From Megamerina dolium (taxonomy: Eukaryota; Arthropoda; Insecta; Diptera; Megamerinidae): a stretch of 64,000 nucleotides of DNA. Below are positions 13,238-64,000 of this stretch, piece after piece; positions within the stretch are counted from its first letter, which is position 1, and each line of letters begins with the position of its first letter. The notes below the pieces were generated by a model. It was given only the letters and a program-made list of their open reading frames with translations, made no database searches and was not told the DNA's origin. The stretch spans positions 51,269,508 to 51,333,507 of the forward strand of contig OY978528.1 in NCBI GenBank assembly GCA_963854835.1, read 5' to 3'. A program made the position numbers and the translations under genes.

Positions 13238-13997
13238 CGCGTACATAAATGTAAGGAAAGCAATTTAAGTGAATAAGAGAGGGATTACAATTGGATAATT
13301 TTCAAAAAATATTCATTTTTAATTATTGATTAAGTATTTGCACAACATAATTAATCAAATCAAATCTTAATTTGGATTAATAAAAAGATTTTGCTTAATA
13401 TTTAAGTTTTTATTTTTAAAACAATATTTTAATTTCTTCATTTATAAATTAAATTAAATTATTAATAAATTCAAAACATTGATATCGATTATTTCTTAAA
13501 GAAGAGGTACAAAAATAAAAACCAAACAAAAAACATTTACATATGCTAAATAACATTACTTAAAAAAAAAAACCAAAATAATCTGTATGTACCTAATAAT
13601 AATAATAATAATTTATTTTATACAATTTAAGAAATTGAAGTGTGAACCTTCTAATGCCATTTACATTTAATGTGTACATACGTTTTGGAAATGATCATGT
13701 TAAGACAATTAAGTATCGCTCGAAAGAATTTTACAAATAGTTGTGACATGAGCTCAAGTGTTAATGCTGTTGAAAAAAGTTATGCGATCTTCAGGATACT
13801 TACTTACAATTTTTGCAATGTCATATTCTGAACAATTCGACAGTTATAGTGTACTATGGGTAAAAATTGCTCATAAAAATATAATTTTTTTCCTAGATTT
13901 TGTTTTTTCATTTGTTTGTCATTTGTGATTTCTTTTTAACTAAAAAGCTAAATAACAATTATTTTATGGATGGAGGAGGGAAAAAGTCATTCGGTGC
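13238..13997. other. Region downstream of Pura, probably containing its 3' UTR
   Basis: Very AT-rich, with an (AAT)n run near 13595-13611. The part nearest 13997 is expected to be transcribed as the Pura 3' UTR on the minus strand. Confidence 0.45.
13612..13617 (-). terminator. Candidate poly(A) signal AATAAA for Pura
   Basis: Reading the minus strand past the stop codon, the first canonical AATAAA is at these positions, about 380 nt downstream. Use would give a 3' UTR of about 400 nt. Earlier variants such as ATTAAA also occur, so the cleavage site is uncertain. Confidence 0.3.
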
Positions 13998-63020
<49,023 letters not shown>

Positions 63021-64000
63021 CTGAAAATAAAAAATTCGACGATATTAAATTGAACTCAAACAAAATTAACAAAAATTGATTAAATAGCATTTATGGGCCT
63101 AAAATACGGAAATTGTACTTTTTGTATTTCATTTTTGAAATATCCTCAAGTACTATTGGCAAAACAACAATAATAGCATGTCTTGCATCATATGACTCTC
63201 GAAAATAACACGTTGCACTCAAAACGCAAGCAGCAGTCAAATCAAAAATCATATATGCATACGAGCATAGTGAAGGAAGAGATCAAAATGATCGAGAAGA
63301 AACTTAACTAAAATAACTCTTCAACTGTAATTTTATCATAACAGCAACAACAACAACAACAACAACAATGAATAGTAACAATAATAATAATAACTGTTCA
63401 ACAACATCAATAACACCCGCAAGTGTTGAGGCCAAACCGAATAAAAAACCACAAAATATAAAAGAGAAAACGAATTAAAATTGGCGCAACCACCATCGCC
63501 AAAATCATCAGTATGAAAATTGTTACAAATCAGTTATGATGGCGACTTTGTTAACAGTGGCGATAGTCAAAAATTATTGTTGTTGCTGCACTGCACTCTT
63601 TGATGTATGCACATTTTGCTAGATAAATCATGTAACATGCAACTTTCATTGTTTTTCGATTAATATTAGGAATACAAAAATGTACAAAAAAAAAATACAA
63701 ATAGATGCATAAATTTTCACCCCTTAGGGTTGAAAATTTTTGAGTGAAATCAACAAACATGAAATTCGCACGAAATTCAAATGTTTATACTATGCGCGGA
63801 GAAGTGTTACTTGATGTACATTATGGCGTAGGGATTATTTAATGCTCATGTACAGTGTTGATTTTGACATGATGTAATAATGCAGATCAATTTACAATGC
63901 ATAACCAATTACAATAACATAAATGTATAATGACGTCGACTGATCATGTAAAATAATTTATGTTGCAATAAAATTAACTGCCTTAGAAAAAAGATAAGCC
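63021..64000. other. Pura intron upstream of the first visible exon, to the window edge
   Basis: AT-rich with (CAA)n and (AAT)n runs at 63342-63392. No further Pura exon could be recognised, so the 5' exons lie beyond 64000. Confidence 0.5.

Overview
This is nuclear DNA of a higher fly (Diptera, Brachycera), most likely a tephritid fruit fly. The case rests on AT-rich DNA with long introns, a coding region whose closest recognisable relative is the Drosophila Rho guanine-nucleotide exchange factor Puratrophin-1-like (Pura), homopolymeric Gln/Asn/Ser/Thr runs typical of fly proteins, and many Tc1/mariner and LINE relics, including a rosa-type DD41D element. The species call is inference. No bacterial gene, tRNA gene, rRNA or CRISPR array was found.

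One host gene dominates the window. Fifteen coding exons on the minus strand run from 63020 down to the stop codon at 13998. All exon phases join without a break, and together they give 5400 nt, or 1799 residues plus a stop. The 5' end, including the start codon, lies beyond the right edge. In protein order the visible part holds an N-terminal region, a CRAL-TRIO/Sec14-like domain (exons 3-5), a spectrin-like helical region with low-complexity inserts (exons 6-8), a Dbl-homology (DH) domain (exons 10-12), a PH domain (exons 12-13) and a conserved Ser-rich C-terminal tail (exons 14-15). Its likely job is activation of Rho1 at the membrane or cytoskeleton. The intron after exon 3 begins with GC instead of GT.

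From 1 to 13997, downstream of the gene, lies a transposon graveyard: a 5'-truncated LINE with a 15-bp target duplication, a DD41D relic, a LINE with an RNase H domain, a complete DD41D transposon with an open 361-codon transposase, a tRNA-derived SINE, a second short LINE 3' fragment, a degenerate satellite-like array, a (TA)n tract and an old mariner-like element.

The long introns (14.3-15.1, 19.8-37.9, 38.8-41.2, 41.6-52.7, 52.8-55.0 and 55.1-62.1 kb) hold further SINE copies in both orientations, two copies of one DD34D mariner family, relics of other mariners, another DD41D-type element, LINE RNase H fragments, a large noncoding repeat with about 298-bp internal tandem units, a piggyBac-like MITE, more of the dispersed satellite-like repeat, long (TA)n tracts and two strong hairpins. 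The remaining intronic DNA is AT-rich without recognisable genes.

The most interesting material outside the gene is the tRNA-derived SINE family. It has seven recognisable copies here, with at least two different 3' tails. One tail shares a 14-base string with a LINE relic, and another ends in repeats of the TTAGG type.
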